Positions 18,847 through 27,813 of a stretch of 64,000 nt of DNA are shown one piece after another. Source of the DNA: an uncultured Burkholderiales bacterium (lineage in GTDB: Bacteria; Pseudomonadota; Gammaproteobacteria; Burkholderiales; Burkholderiaceae_C); contig CAMFGY010000003.1 in the NCBI GenBank assembly GCA_945952065.1, forward strand, positions 248,001 to 312,000, given 5' to 3'. The notes beneath the pieces were generated by a model. The model was given only the letters and a program-made list of their open reading frames with translations, made no database searches and was not told the DNA's origin. Position 1 is the first letter of the stretch. Every line of letters begins with the position of its first letter. A program made the position numbers and the translations under genes.

Positions 18847-21003
18847 CTATTTGCTGACCGTGACCGAGGTGGTGCTTTTGTTGCCCGCCGCATCCTGGGC
18901 AATGGCTTGAATGGTGTAAGTGCCGCTGGCCGCTTTGCGGGTGTTCCAGCTGTAACTGAGCGTGCCGCCGCTGCCGCTGGCGACCTGCGCGCCATTGATC
19001 AACAGGGTTTGCTTGATGCCGGCGGCCCCCGAGTCATCGCTGGCGCTGCAAGAGATGCTGACCGTGCCCGAAACGACACTGCCGTTTTTCGGGTTGTTGA
19101 TGCTCAGGCTGGGGGGCGTGGTGTCGGGGGGCAGGTTGTTGGCCACATTGACACTCACGCTCGGCGACGCGGCTGAATTGCCGGCCGCATCGAAGGCATA
19201 GGCCACCAGGGTGTTCATGCCATTGCTGTTCTTGCTGGAGTCCCAAACAAAGCCAAAGGGTGCCGCCGTGTCGGTGGCCACGGTCACACCATTGACTCTG
19301 AGCTCCACCTTGCTGACGCCGACGTTGTCGCTTGCATTGACGTCCACCGACACCAATCCGCTGACGCTGCTATTGGCCAGTGGCGCACTGATGGCAGCAC
19401 TTGGGGCTTGGGTGTCGGCCACCGTGGCGCTCAGGCTGGCTTGCACCGCGGCCGCAGCGTTCACTCGGCCATAGCCGTAAAGGCTGTCGCGCCCCACTGC
19501 GCCCAGATCCACAGCGCTGGAGTACAGCAGGCTTTCCACTTGGCTGCTGCCCAGGGTCGGGCGCGCCGCCATCATCAGGCCGACCACGCCCGCAACCACG
19601 GGGCTGGCCAGCGAGGTGCCCCACCAGGCCTGATACCCACCGCCGAGGACGGTGGTCCAGATGTCCTGGCCCGGCGCGGCAATGCTGACGGCGCTGCCAT
19701 AGCTGGACCAGGAGGTCTTGACGTCGTTGCTGTCGGTGGCCGAGACGACGACCATCGTGCTGGTCGGTGCAATGCCCTCGTCAACCCCGTTGTTGCCTGC
19801 CGCGACCACCACCAAGCCGCCCTTGCTCTTCATGTACTGCGCGGCGTTTTGGACGCTTGCGCTGCCCGCCGCGGCATAGCTGACATTGGCCACGCGGGCG
19901 CCGTTGTCGGCGGCCCAGTTCAAGCCCTGGGCAATGGTGCTGAAGTAGGCATAGGCGTTGGCGTCGGCAATGCGCACCGGCATGATGCGGGCTTGGCCGG
20001 CAACCGCGGCCACGCCGGTCCCGTTGTTCAAGCTGGCGGCTGCAGCACCCGCCACCGCCGTGCCATGGCCATGAACATCGCTGGTGTTGGCATTGCCGTC
20101 GACGAAGTTCCAACCCGCCACCATGCGGGCACTGAGGTCTGGGTGGCTGCCGTCAACACCGGTGTCCAAGATGGCAATGGTCACGCCCGCCCCTTGGCTG
20201 CTGTCCCAGGCGCTGCTGCTGCCAATTTTTCCCAAATGCCATTGGCTTCCGGCATAGGGGTCATTGGCGGTGAACGAGGCCGGCAGTCGCCGGTCCAGTT
20301 CGGCAAATTTCAATTGAGGATGGCGGGCCAACAGCGCCGCGACGGCTTGCTCCGATCCTGCGGGCAGGCTCACGAGATGAAGATCGCTGCGCCCAATGCG
20401 CTTGGCGCGACCTCCATGTGGGGCCAGCAATTTGCTCATCTGCGCATCATTGACGCCCGCACGGGCCCCGACCAACAAACGCCCGGGTGCATGAACCATG
20501 GGGGCCGGAGCGGCGGCGGTGGGCTCGGCCTTGAGGGCGGCCTCGGGGTCCAGCAAGGCCAGGGCGGGGTCGTTTGGAGCCAGAGCGGTGCGCTTGGTGC
20601 GCGCCAGATGGTGGCCGTTGATGGTCACCAGCACGCAATAGCTGGCCTCGCAATAGCTGAGTGCCAACTCTTCATCGCGATCTGACCACTGGGCGCGATT
20701 CGGCTCGGTACAGCGATTGTCGGCGCCCGCTTGTAGGCCTTGGAGTTGCCCCTCATAGCTTTGCTGGCCGACGATGCTGTCGCGCCGGATCGAGACGACT
20801 TCGTCGAAACGGTGCGCGTTGATGCGCTCTTTGAGCCGCTCCCGCAAGGCCTGCGGCATGTCTTGAAACCGATCCAGCACCGGCGCGAGTTGCCCTTCAA
20901 AGGGCTGCTGGTGGCTGGGCTGCCAAATGCATGAGCCCACCGGGCTTGCAGAGCTGCTGAGACTGGCTGCCAGCGCAATTGCCGTCAAAACCATGAGGAC
21001 CAT
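18847..21003 (-). CDS. Secreted subtilisin-like serine protease with C-terminal Ig-like domains
   Basis: The 718-residue protein has a short signal segment and an N-terminal region with Cys pairs (about 24-125). A fervidolysin-like prodomain ends in LKFAELDRRLPAS. The S8 catalytic domain has Asp280 (AILDTGVDG), His313 (HGHGTAVAG), the oxyanion Asn404 (AAGNNG) and Ser464 (WGTSLASPV). Two Ig-like repeats follow (about 535-625 and 632-718), each opening with D.(Q/T).P and containing ASDN or ASDD. The triad is complete, so it should be active. It ends in the second Ig domain with no PEP-CTERM signal, so it is probably released or retained by the Ig domains. It could process cell-surface proteins, including the neighbouring PEP-CTERM protein; that link is only proximity. 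Confidence 0.92.
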   Translation of the reverse strand: MVLMVLTAIALAASLSSSASPVGSCIWQPSHQQPFEGQLAPVLDRFQDMPQALRERLKERINAHRFDEVVSIRRDSIVGQQSYEGQLQGLQAGADNRCTEPNRAQWSDRDEELALSYCEASYCVLVTINGHHLARTKRTALAPNDPALALLDPEAALKAEPTAAAPAPMVHAPGRLLVGARAGVNDAQMSKLLAPHGGRAKRIGRSDLHLVSLPAGSEQAVAALLARHPQLKFAELDRRLPASFTANDPYAGSQWHLGKIGSSSAWDSSQGAGVTIAILDTGVDGSHPDLSARMVAGWNFVDGNANTSDVHGHGTAVAGAAAASLNNGTGVAAVAGQARIMPVRIADANAYAYFSTIAQGLNWAADNGARVANVSYAAAGSASVQNAAQYMKSKGGLVVVAAGNNGVDEGIAPTSTMVVVSATDSNDVKTSWSSYGSAVSIAAPGQDIWTTVLGGGYQAWWGTSLASPVVAGVVGLMMAARPTLGSSQVESLLYSSAVDLGAVGRDSLYGYGRVNAAAAVQASLSATVADTQAPSAAISAPLANSSVSGLVSVDVNASDNVGVSKVELRVNGVTVATDTAAPFGFVWDSSKNSNGMNTLVAYAFDAAGNSAASPSVSVNVANNLPPDTTPPSLSINNPKNGSVVSGTVSISCSASDDSGAAGIKQTLLINGAQVASGSGGTLSYSWNTRKAASGTYTIQAIAQDAAGNKSTTSVTVSK

Positions 21004-21184
21004 CCAATTCAGTTCAAGTCGCCGTAACTCTTGACCCGAGTTTTCGACGCTCGCTCCCTGAATTTGGGACCAGTATCAGCCGCCCGGGTGGCTTTTGCCT
21101 AGCTCCCCAAGCCCCCGCAAGTGAGGGGGACTTGTGATTTTCTTTGACGCCTGCATCGGCGTGGTCAGAACCGGCTTGTGCGGC

Positions 21185-21634
21185 TCAAAGGGCGAAGAAA
21201 GTGTCCAGCCCCTGCAGAAAACTCTTGAAGTCAATGGGTTTGGTCCAATAGGCCAAAAAGCCGGCCGCAATCGCGCGGCGCATATCGCCATCCATGGCAT
21301 TGGCCGACAAGGCAATGCAGGGGATGTGGGCCGTGAGTGGATCCGCGCGCAACTGTTGCAACACTTGATAGCCGTCGAAATCGGGCAATTGCATGTCCAG
21401 CAAAATCAGCTCGGGTTGCAGCTCGCGCGCGCATTGCAAACCCCGGCGGCCGTCTTCGGCGCAGCTCAAGCTCAGCTGTGGGCGGCTGGCCACCAGTTCT
21501 TCCACCACCAATGTGTTGACCGCGTTATCTTCGATATAAAGCATGCGTCCCCGGCAGGATGCTGGGGCGAGGCTGGGGGCTGGGGCCAAAGACGCAGCGC
21601 AGGGCAATTCAGAAAAAGTGGTGGGCGCAGACAT
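21185..21634 (-). CDS. Stand-alone receiver domain protein
   Basis: The 149-residue protein carries a single REC domain: acidic pocket YIEDN, phospho-acceptor Asp80 in LILLDMQLPDFDGY, the SANAM switch region and Lys in WTKPIDF. It has no output domain. The sequence style (RMLYIEDN..N, GRRGLQ.ARELQPELILLD) is that of receiver domains usually found at the C-terminus of hybrid kinases. The first 30 residues are Ala/Pro/Ser-rich and unlike a receiver, so translation might start nearer residue 31. No kinase gene is adjacent. The two orphan kinases in the window are possible but unproven partners. Confidence 0.85.
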   Translation of the reverse strand: MSAPTTFSELPCAASLAPAPSLAPASCRGRMLYIEDNAVNTLVVEELVASRPQLSLSCAEDGRRGLQCARELQPELILLDMQLPDFDGYQVLQQLRADPLTAHIPCIALSANAMDGDMRRAIAAGFLAYWTKPIDFKSFLQGLDTFFAL

Positions 21635-21799
21635 GGCGGCAGTCTAAGCCGCCCAGGGAGGGCTTTCCTCAGGTCGGCCCGCACCTTGTGGGTTGCAGGC
21701 TTCGGTATTTGCCCGGCTTGACTTTCGAAGGTCTGGCCCCAATTGGGTTTCTTAGGCCAATTCGGGCGGGACCTCAAACCCCATGTTTTTGGAGTGTGC

Positions 21800-22570
21800 A
21801 TGAGTGAGATGCGGAATGAAGCGGCCCGGCCCTATGCCTTGGTCACAGGGGCGGGCTCCGGCGTGGGGCGTGCTGCCGCACAGGCGCTGTTGAAAGCAGG
21901 CTACTGTGTTGCTTTGGTGGGGCGACGTGAGCAAGCGCTAGAAGCTACGGCGGCAGCTTCGGCGGCCCCCGAGAATGCCCGGGTCTGGCCTGCCGATGTG
22001 AGCCGCGCCAGCGACGTGAGCGCCCTGTTCGAGCGCGTGCGCGCGGAGTTTGGTCGGCTCGATTTGCTCTTCAACAATGCCGGCATCGGCGCACCGGCCC
22101 TGCCCATCGATGAACTGAGTGTGGAGCAGTGGCAGGCGGTGGTCGATGTTAATCTCAGTGGCAGCTTTTTGTGCGCCCAGGCGGCGTTCAAGTTGATGAA
22201 AAACCAAAGCCCCCGTGGGGGGCGCATCATCAACAATGGCTCGATCTCGGCGCATGCGCCGCGCCCCAATTCGGCGCCTTACACCGCCACCAAGCATGCC
22301 ATCACTGGCCTGACCAAGGCCTTGGCCCTGGATGGGCGCGCCTTTGATATTGCCTGCGGGCAGTTGGATTTGGGCAATGCTTTGACCGAGATGGCCTTGC
22401 CGATGACGCGCGGGGTGCCGCAGGCCAATGGCAGCATTGCGGCTGAGGCGACAATGGATGTGGAGCACGCGGCCAGTGCCTTGCTCTATATGGCCAGCCT
22501 GCCTTTGTCGGCCAATGTGCAGTTCATGACGGTGATGGCGACCAAAATGCCTTTTGTGGGCCGGGGTTGA
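21800..22570 (+). CDS. Short-chain dehydrogenase/reductase
   Basis: The 256-residue NAD(P)-dependent oxidoreductase has the Rossmann nucleotide motif [12 protein letters not shown] near the N-terminus, [11 protein letters not shown] (NNAG) and an active-site [10 protein letters not shown] with the Y..xK pair; the catalytic Ser is in NNGSISAH. Its substrate cannot be predicted. ATG 21800 is preceded by a GGAG at suitable spacing; the frame is open 19 codons further upstream. Followed closely by a small membrane protein gene. Confidence 0.9.
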   Translation: MSEMRNEAARPYALVTGAGSGVGRAAAQALLKAGYCVALVGRREQALEATAAASAAPENARVWPADVSRASDVSALFERVRAEFGRLDLLFNNAGIGAPALPIDELSVEQWQAVVDVNLSGSFLCAQAAFKLMKNQSPRGGRIINNGSISAHAPRPNSAPYTATKHAITGLTKALALDGRAFDIACGQLDLGNALTEMALPMTRGVPQANGSIAAEATMDVEHAASALLYMASLPLSANVQFMTVMATKMPFVGRG

Positions 22571-22621
22571 GGCTTTGCCTCGGCAGCGCGCTTGGTTTGA
22601 GACTGCAGGAAAGGACTTGTT

Positions 22622-22912
22622 TTGCTGTCTGCTTTGTTAACTTTGATCGCCCGAGTGTTCTTCACCGTGGCCACGGTGGTGTTGGTGCTCGCCCTGATGG
22701 CGCTGGCCTTGCTGACCATGCTGGGCTTGCTGGTTTGGAGCCTGCTGCGTGGCCGCCGTCCGGTCTTGGACACCTCGGGGTTCGCACGTGCGCGCAATTT
22801 CCGCGCCGGGCGTGGTGCAGCCCCTGCGTCGGGACGGCCGGTGCGGCCGACCGGCGAAATCATCGACGTGGAAGCCCGCGAGGTCAGCGGTGTAGCCATC
22901 CGGCGCGATTGA
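22622..22912 (+). CDS. Small membrane protein of unknown function
   Basis: The 96-residue protein starts with TTG at 22622, preceded by AGGAAAGGA. A single long hydrophobic segment (about 3-42) is followed by a basic, Arg/Gly/Pro-rich tail, ending TGEIIDVEAREV. I do not recognise the family. It lies 51 bp after the SDR gene and could be co-transcribed. Confidence 0.6.
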   Translation: MLSALLTLIARVFFTVATVVLVLALMALALLTMLGLLVWSLLRGRRPVLDTSGFARARNFRAGRGAAPASGRPVRPTGEIIDVEAREVSGVAIRRD

Positions 22913-22962
22913 ATCAAGCTGCGCGGGCGTGAACCTGCGCCTGTGCCTGCGCCGGCTTCGGG

Positions 22963-23871
22963 CTACCAGCGTTTGCTGCTGAGCTCAGCCAGGATCTCGC
23001 CATAGATGCGATAGCGACCGGCACTGATGGCGCCGGCTTCCACCGCTTCGCGCACCCCGCAGCCGGGCTCGTGCTGATGGGTGCAGTTGTAGAAGCGGCA
23101 GTGGTCGGCATGGGCGCGCAGATCCGGCATCAAAAGCGGCAGCTGCGCCGGCTCGATCTGCTTAAGGCCAAACTCTTGAAAGCCGGGCGAGTCGATCAAG
23201 GCACTCTGGCGCTCGGCATCCACCCAATACCACTGCGTGGTTGTGGTGGTGTGGCGGCCCGAATTCAGCGCCACAGAAATATCGCCCACCTGGGCTTTGG
23301 CATCGGGGATCAGCAAATTGATCAAGGTGCTTTTGCCAGTGCCACTGGGCCCCAAGACAAAGCTGCGCTTGCCGTTCAACCAGGGCGTTAGCAAGGCGCG
23401 TGAGCCTTCGGGGTCGGCCTTCAGGGCCAGCTCCATCACCCGCAGCCCCATGGCGCGGTAGGGGGCCAGCCGTTCACGTGCGGCCTCGGTGCCGGGCAGA
23501 TCGGTCTTGTTCAGGGCGATGGTGGTTTCTATGCCCGCGGCCTCAGCGGCGATCAGCGCCCGGCACAGCTGGCTTTCGCTGAACACCGGTTCCACCGCGA
23601 CCAGGATCAGGAGCTGATCGAGATTGGCGGCAAAGCTCTTGGTCTTCCACTCATCTTGGCGAAACAGCAGATTGCGGCGCGGCTCCACGGCCTCGATCAC
23701 GCCCTCGTCACTGCTGGCCGGCGCCCAGCGCACCTCGTCGCCCACCACGCAATCGCTTTTTTTGCCACGCGGATGGCAGACCCGACGCTGCCCATCGCTG
23801 TCTTCGACGATGTAGTGGCGGCCATGACCGCGCACCACCAAACCCAGGTCCAACTCAGCAAAGCGGCTCAT
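22963..23871 (-). CDS. rsgA: Ribosome small-subunit-dependent GTPase A
   Basis: The 302-residue protein has the circularly permuted GTPase order G4-G1-G3: ALNKTDLP, then GPSGTGKSTLIN, then DSPGFQEFGL. It has an N-terminal OB-like domain and a C-terminal zinc site CRFYNCTHQHEPGC. RsgA is a late 30S assembly checkpoint factor that releases RbfA. Its start overlaps the M48 protease stop by 4 bp (23868-23871), so the two are translationally coupled. The trio with orn is a recurring betaproteobacterial arrangement. Confidence 0.97.
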   Translation of the reverse strand: MSRFAELDLGLVVRGHGRHYIVEDSDGQRRVCHPRGKKSDCVVGDEVRWAPASSDEGVIEAVEPRRNLLFRQDEWKTKSFAANLDQLLILVAVEPVFSESQLCRALIAAEAAGIETTIALNKTDLPGTEAARERLAPYRAMGLRVMELALKADPEGSRALLTPWLNGKRSFVLGPSGTGKSTLINLLIPDAKAQVGDISVALNSGRHTTTTTQWYWVDAERQSALIDSPGFQEFGLKQIEPAQLPLLMPDLRAHADHCRFYNCTHQHEPGCGVREAVEAGAISAGRYRIYGEILAELSSKRW

Positions 23872-25205
23872 GCGCGAGCGCCCATCGCGGGCGGCTGGGC
23901 TTGCGCCATGATGGCGCCGAGGCGTTCGCTGGCCGGCGGGTGCGAGTAGTAAAAGCGCGCGTATACCGGGTCCGGCGTCAAGGTGCCGGCATTGTCCTCA
24001 TGCAGCTTGAGCAGGGCCGCCGCCAGATCGGCACCGCTGGCATGGGTGCAAGCATAGGCGTCGGCCTGGAACTCATCGCGCCGCGACATCCAACTGCCCA
24101 ACGGGGTGAAGAAAAAGCCGAACACCGGCAGCACCAGCATGAACAGCAGCAGGGCCAGGGCGTCGTTCGGCGCGGCCAAATTCGGCTGCACTGCAAAGGC
24201 AAGATAAAAGCCCGGCTGCGCCGACAGCCAGCCCAGGAGCGCAAAGCCCGCCAAGCTCAGAGCAAACAGGCTGAGCATGCGCTTGAGCACATGCTTGTGC
24301 TTGAAATGCCCGAGTTCATGGGCCAGCACCGCCTCCACCTCGGGGCCGTTCAGACGGGCCAGCAAGGTGTCGAAAAACACCACCCGCTTGGCTGGGCCAA
24401 AACCGGTGAAGTAGGCATTGCCATGGGCCGAGCGTCGGCTGCCATCCATCACGAACAAGCCCTTGGCGGCAAAGCCGCAGCGCGCCATCAGGCCCTCAAC
24501 GCGGTTTCTCAAAGCCTCATCGGGCAGGGGCTCGAATTTGTTGAACAGTGGCGCAATCACGGTGGGGTAGAGCACCAGAATCAAGAGATTGAAGCCCATC
24601 CAAGTGCCCCAGGCCCACAGCCACCAAAAGCGCCCCGCGGCCCCCATCAGCCACAAAATCAAAGCTGCAATTGGCAGGCCGATCAGCAGGCCGACGACAG
24701 CGCCCTTCAAGGCGTCGTTCAGATAGAGCTTCCAGGTCAGGCGGTTGAAACCAAAGCGCTGCTCGATGCTGAAGGTGTTGTAGAGCTCCCAAGGCAGATC
24801 CAGCAGCGAGCCGATCAGCACAAAGGCGACCAAGAGGCTGAGTTGATAGGCCATGGGCCCGAAGCGCTGGGCGGTAGCTTCATAGATCCAGCCGTTCAGC
24901 AGGTCCAGGCCGCCCAACAGGGTCCAGCCCAGCAGCACCGCGCTGCTGAAGGCCAGATTCAACAGGCCAAAGCGGCTGCGCACCACGGTGTAGTCGGCCG
25001 CTTTTTGATGGGCATCCAGCGGCACCGTGGCGGCGAACGCGGCCGGCACGGCCGCGCGGTGCTGCATGACATGGCGGATTTGCCGGCTGCTGAGCCAGAG
25101 CTTGATCAGCAAGCTCAGCAACAAGGCGGCGACAAAGGCCAAACTCAGCACGCCGGGATTCAGCGCAGGCAGAGCCGGCAGGGAGGTGAAAAGGCTTTCG
25201 GACAT
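23868..25205 (-). CDS. M48-family (Ste24-like) membrane metalloprotease
   Basis: The 445-residue integral membrane protein has about six or seven hydrophobic segments and the zinc motif LAHELGHFKHKHV at about 281-293 (HExxH), with a downstream Glu in RRDEFQADAYA. Length and the N-terminal TM arrangement fit CAAX-prenyl-protease-type Ste24 homologues rather than the shorter HtpX. Bacterial members are thought to act in membrane protein quality control. ATG 25205 was chosen over an upstream in-frame start because it leaves 58 bp to the divergent orn gene. Confidence 0.93.
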   Translation of the reverse strand: MSESLFTSLPALPALNPGVLSLAFVAALLLSLLIKLWLSSRQIRHVMQHRAAVPAAFAATVPLDAHQKAADYTVVRSRFGLLNLAFSSAVLLGWTLLGGLDLLNGWIYEATAQRFGPMAYQLSLLVAFVLIGSLLDLPWELYNTFSIEQRFGFNRLTWKLYLNDALKGAVVGLLIGLPIAALILWLMGAAGRFWWLWAWGTWMGFNLLILVLYPTVIAPLFNKFEPLPDEALRNRVEGLMARCGFAAKGLFVMDGSRRSAHGNAYFTGFGPAKRVVFFDTLLARLNGPEVEAVLAHELGHFKHKHVLKRMLSLFALSLAGFALLGWLSAQPGFYLAFAVQPNLAAPNDALALLLFMLVLPVFGFFFTPLGSWMSRRDEFQADAYACTHASGADLAAALLKLHEDNAGTLTPDPVYARFYYSHPPASERLGAIMAQAQPPAMGARA

Positions 25206-25263
25206 GGGCGAAGTGTAGGGCTGCGACAATGTCACCGAATCTTTTGGATAGAAAGCCTTGTGA

Positions 25264-25839
25264 ATGAACACCGAGACCGCTGCAGCCCCTGTGCTGGCCC
25301 TCAATGATCAAAACCTGATTTGGATCGATCTGGAAATGACGGGTCTGTTCCCCGACAAAGACCGCATCATCGAGATCGCCGTGGTGGTGACCGATGCGCA
25401 GCTGACGCAGCGTGTTGAGGGCCCGGTGTTTGCGATTCACCAAAGCGATGAAACCCTGGACAAGATGGACGCCTGGAACAAGGGCACGCATGGCAAGAGC
25501 GGCTTGATCGACCGCGTCAAGGCCTCGACCGTCAATGAAGACGAGGCCGTGGCCAAGACCATCGAGTTCTTGAAGCAGTATGTGCCGGCGGGCAAGTCGC
25601 CGATGTGCGGCAACAGCATTTGCCAAGACCGCCGCTTCCTGGCCAAATACATGCCCAAGCTGGAGTCCTTCTTCCACTATCGCAATCTGGATGTCTCCAC
25701 GCTGAAGGAATTGGCCAAGCGTTGGAAGCCCGGCATTTTGGATGGCTTCAAGAAGGCGCAGGCGCACACCGCGCTGGCCGACATCAATGAATCCATCGAT
25801 GAGCTCGCGTATTACCGTGAGCATTTCCTGAGCTTGTGA
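25264..25839 (+). CDS. orn: Oligoribonuclease
   Basis: The 191-residue DEDDh exonuclease degrades 2-5 nt RNAs and pGpG, the end product of c-di-GMP breakdown. Motifs are [12 protein letters not shown] (Exo I: Asp, Glu), the [16 protein letters not shown] region (Exo II) and [15 protein letters not shown] (Exo III, His and Asp). Length is typical of Orn. It would complete the c-di-GMP degradation path begun by the EAL protein at 33832-35907. It is divergent from the M48 gene. Confidence 0.97.
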   Translation: MNTETAAAPVLALNDQNLIWIDLEMTGLFPDKDRIIEIAVVVTDAQLTQRVEGPVFAIHQSDETLDKMDAWNKGTHGKSGLIDRVKASTVNEDEAVAKTIEFLKQYVPAGKSPMCGNSICQDRRFLAKYMPKLESFFHYRNLDVSTLKELAKRWKPGILDGFKKAQAHTALADINESIDELAYYREHFLSL

Positions 25840-25879
25840 TTTTTCGCTGCCGCTTCCTGTCTTTCTGCAAGAGTGCAGG

Positions 25880-27793
25880 GTGACGACCCCTCCCGCATCA
25901 TCCCGCCCGCTTTGGGCTGCTTTTGACTTCCCGCGCCACCCCTTGGCGCGGGATGATGGCGAGCGGGTGCGCGGTGCGTTCTATGGCCCGCCGACGCGCT
26001 GGCTGCGCGCCTTTGCGGCGCAGGACCTGGTGGCGGTGATCGACGCTGCCCATCAAGCCAGCCGCGATGGGGCTTGGGTGCTGGGCGGCTTGCGCTATGA
26101 GGCCGCCGCGGCCCTGGACCCGGCTTTGCCCGGGCGCCTGCATACGGCCGATGTGGCGGGCCGGCCCGCGTTGGCGGAGTTTGCGGTGTATGAAACGGCG
26201 CCCGAGGATTGGCCTGCGCCGGATGCACGGCCCCCGCAGCAAGCAGCACCGTTGTGCAGCCCTTGGCTGGACACGCAAACGCCCGCCGAGGAAGCCTGTC
26301 AGATCGAGGCCATCCGCGAGTGGATTCGGGCCGGTGACTGCTATCAGGTCAATTTGACCACCCGCTTGCGCGCGCAGCTGGGCGCACAGCAGGACTTGGC
26401 GACGCTGTTCTTGGCTCTGCATCAGGCGCAGCCCGGGGGCTTCTCGCTGTTCTTGCGCGAGGCCGGTGTGGCCAGCGTGTCGCCGGAATTGTTCTTCGAC
26501 TGGCGGCCCTTGCCGGGCGCGCAAAGCACCTGCTTGTTGGCCGCGCAACCGATGAAAGGCACCACGCCGCGCGGCCGCGATGCCGCTGCCGACGAGGCCG
26601 CCCAGGCCTATCTGCGCACCAGCATCAAAGAGCGTGCTGAGAACCTGATGATCGTGGACTTGCTGCGCAATGATTTGAGCCGGGTGGCCACGCTGGGTTC
26701 GGTGCGGGTGCCGCGATTGTTTGAGCTCTTGGCCCTGCCCACGGTCTGGCAAATGACCTCCACCGTGACGGCGGTGAGCCGGCCGCGCTTGAAGTTGTCC
26801 GAAGCTTTGGCGGCCTTGTTTCCCTGCGGCTCGGTGACCGGCGCGCCCAAGCAGCGCGCCATGCAAATCATCGAAAGCCTGGAGCCCGGGCCGCGCGGCT
26901 GGTATTGCGGGGCGCTGGGTCTGATGCAACCCGGGGGCATCGTCACTTTCAATGTGCCAATCCGTACGGTGGAAAGCTTGCCGGCCGGTGAAGTGCAGGG
27001 GCAAGCCTCGGCGGGTGTCTTGCAAGCCGGAGTGGGCAGCGCCATCACGCTGGATTCTGTGGCCACGGCCGAGCTGGAGGAGTGGCATGCCAAGACACGC
27101 TTTTTGCTGCGGGCGCAGGCGCCGATTGCCGCGCTTGAAACCCTGCGGCTGGAGCGAGGCGTGTTTTGGCGGCAGGCGGGGCATTTGGCGCGTTTGCAGC
27201 GCACCGCGCAGCACTTCGGCCTGCCTTTGTCCTTGAGCGAGGTTCGGGCCCAACTGGCGGCCTTGGCGGCAACCCATGCGCAGGGCAGCTGGCGGGTGCG
27301 ACTGACTTTGTCGGCGCAGGGGGCGGTGGAGACGGCCATCACGGCCTTGCCACAAACACCGGCTACAGTTGCCTTGACACTGGCAGACCGCCCCATGGCC
27401 ACGCGTGGCCCAGGCGCTGAGTTCCTTTTGCACAAAACCACCCGCCGCGAGGCCTATGAAGCCTTTGCTCAGCGCAAGCCCGCGCAGGTGTTTGATGTGC
27501 TGCTGTGGAACGAGGACGGCGAGCTCACCGAATGTACTTTTGGCAATATCGCCATAGAGTTGGAGGGCCAGTGGCTGACGCCACGGCTGGAAGCCGGCTT
27601 GTTGCCGGGTGTGTACCGAGAAGAACTGCTGCAGCTCGGGCGATTGCGAGAGGCGCGCTTGCTGCGCGCCGATCTGGCGCGCGCCTCCGGGCTTGCTTTT
27701 TTTAACAGTCTGCGCGGCTGGTGTCCTGCCATTTTAGTGCCGGAACCGCCCGAAGCGACAGACGCGAAAGCGTCGCAAGACGCTGATCGCTGA
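25880..27793 (+). CDS. pabB: Aminodeoxychorismate synthase component I fused to 4-amino-4-deoxychorismate lyase
   Basis: The 637-residue protein makes p-aminobenzoate for folate. Residues 1-410 are a PabB-type chorismate enzyme with AAQPMKGTTPRGRD (active-site Lys at about 226), IVDLLRNDLSR and PCGSVTGAPKQRAM. Residues about 420-630 are a PLP-dependent fold-type IV lyase (PabC) with LLHKTTRREAYE (PLP Lys at about 519) and NEDGELTECTFGNIA. Fused PabB-PabC proteins are known in proteobacteria. The GTG start at 25880 is the first in-frame codon with the expected N-terminus. It is 20 bp before the next gene, likely co-transcribed. The glutamine amidotransferase PabA is not present in the window. 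Confidence 0.93.
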   Translation: MTTPPASSRPLWAAFDFPRHPLARDDGERVRGAFYGPPTRWLRAFAAQDLVAVIDAAHQASRDGAWVLGGLRYEAAAALDPALPGRLHTADVAGRPALAEFAVYETAPEDWPAPDARPPQQAAPLCSPWLDTQTPAEEACQIEAIREWIRAGDCYQVNLTTRLRAQLGAQQDLATLFLALHQAQPGGFSLFLREAGVASVSPELFFDWRPLPGAQSTCLLAAQPMKGTTPRGRDAAADEAAQAYLRTSIKERAENLMIVDLLRNDLSRVATLGSVRVPRLFELLALPTVWQMTSTVTAVSRPRLKLSEALAALFPCGSVTGAPKQRAMQIIESLEPGPRGWYCGALGLMQPGGIVTFNVPIRTVESLPAGEVQGQASAGVLQAGVGSAITLDSVATAELEEWHAKTRFLLRAQAPIAALETLRLERGVFWRQAGHLARLQRTAQHFGLPLSLSEVRAQLAALAATHAQGSWRVRLTLSAQGAVETAITALPQTPATVALTLADRPMATRGPGAEFLLHKTTRREAYEAFAQRKPAQVFDVLLWNEDGELTECTFGNIAIELEGQWLTPRLEAGLLPGVYREELLQLGRLREARLLRADLARASGLAFFNSLRGWCPAILVPEPPEATDAKASQDADR

Positions 27794-27813
27794 TCAACCT
27801 GAAACCGAATCCC

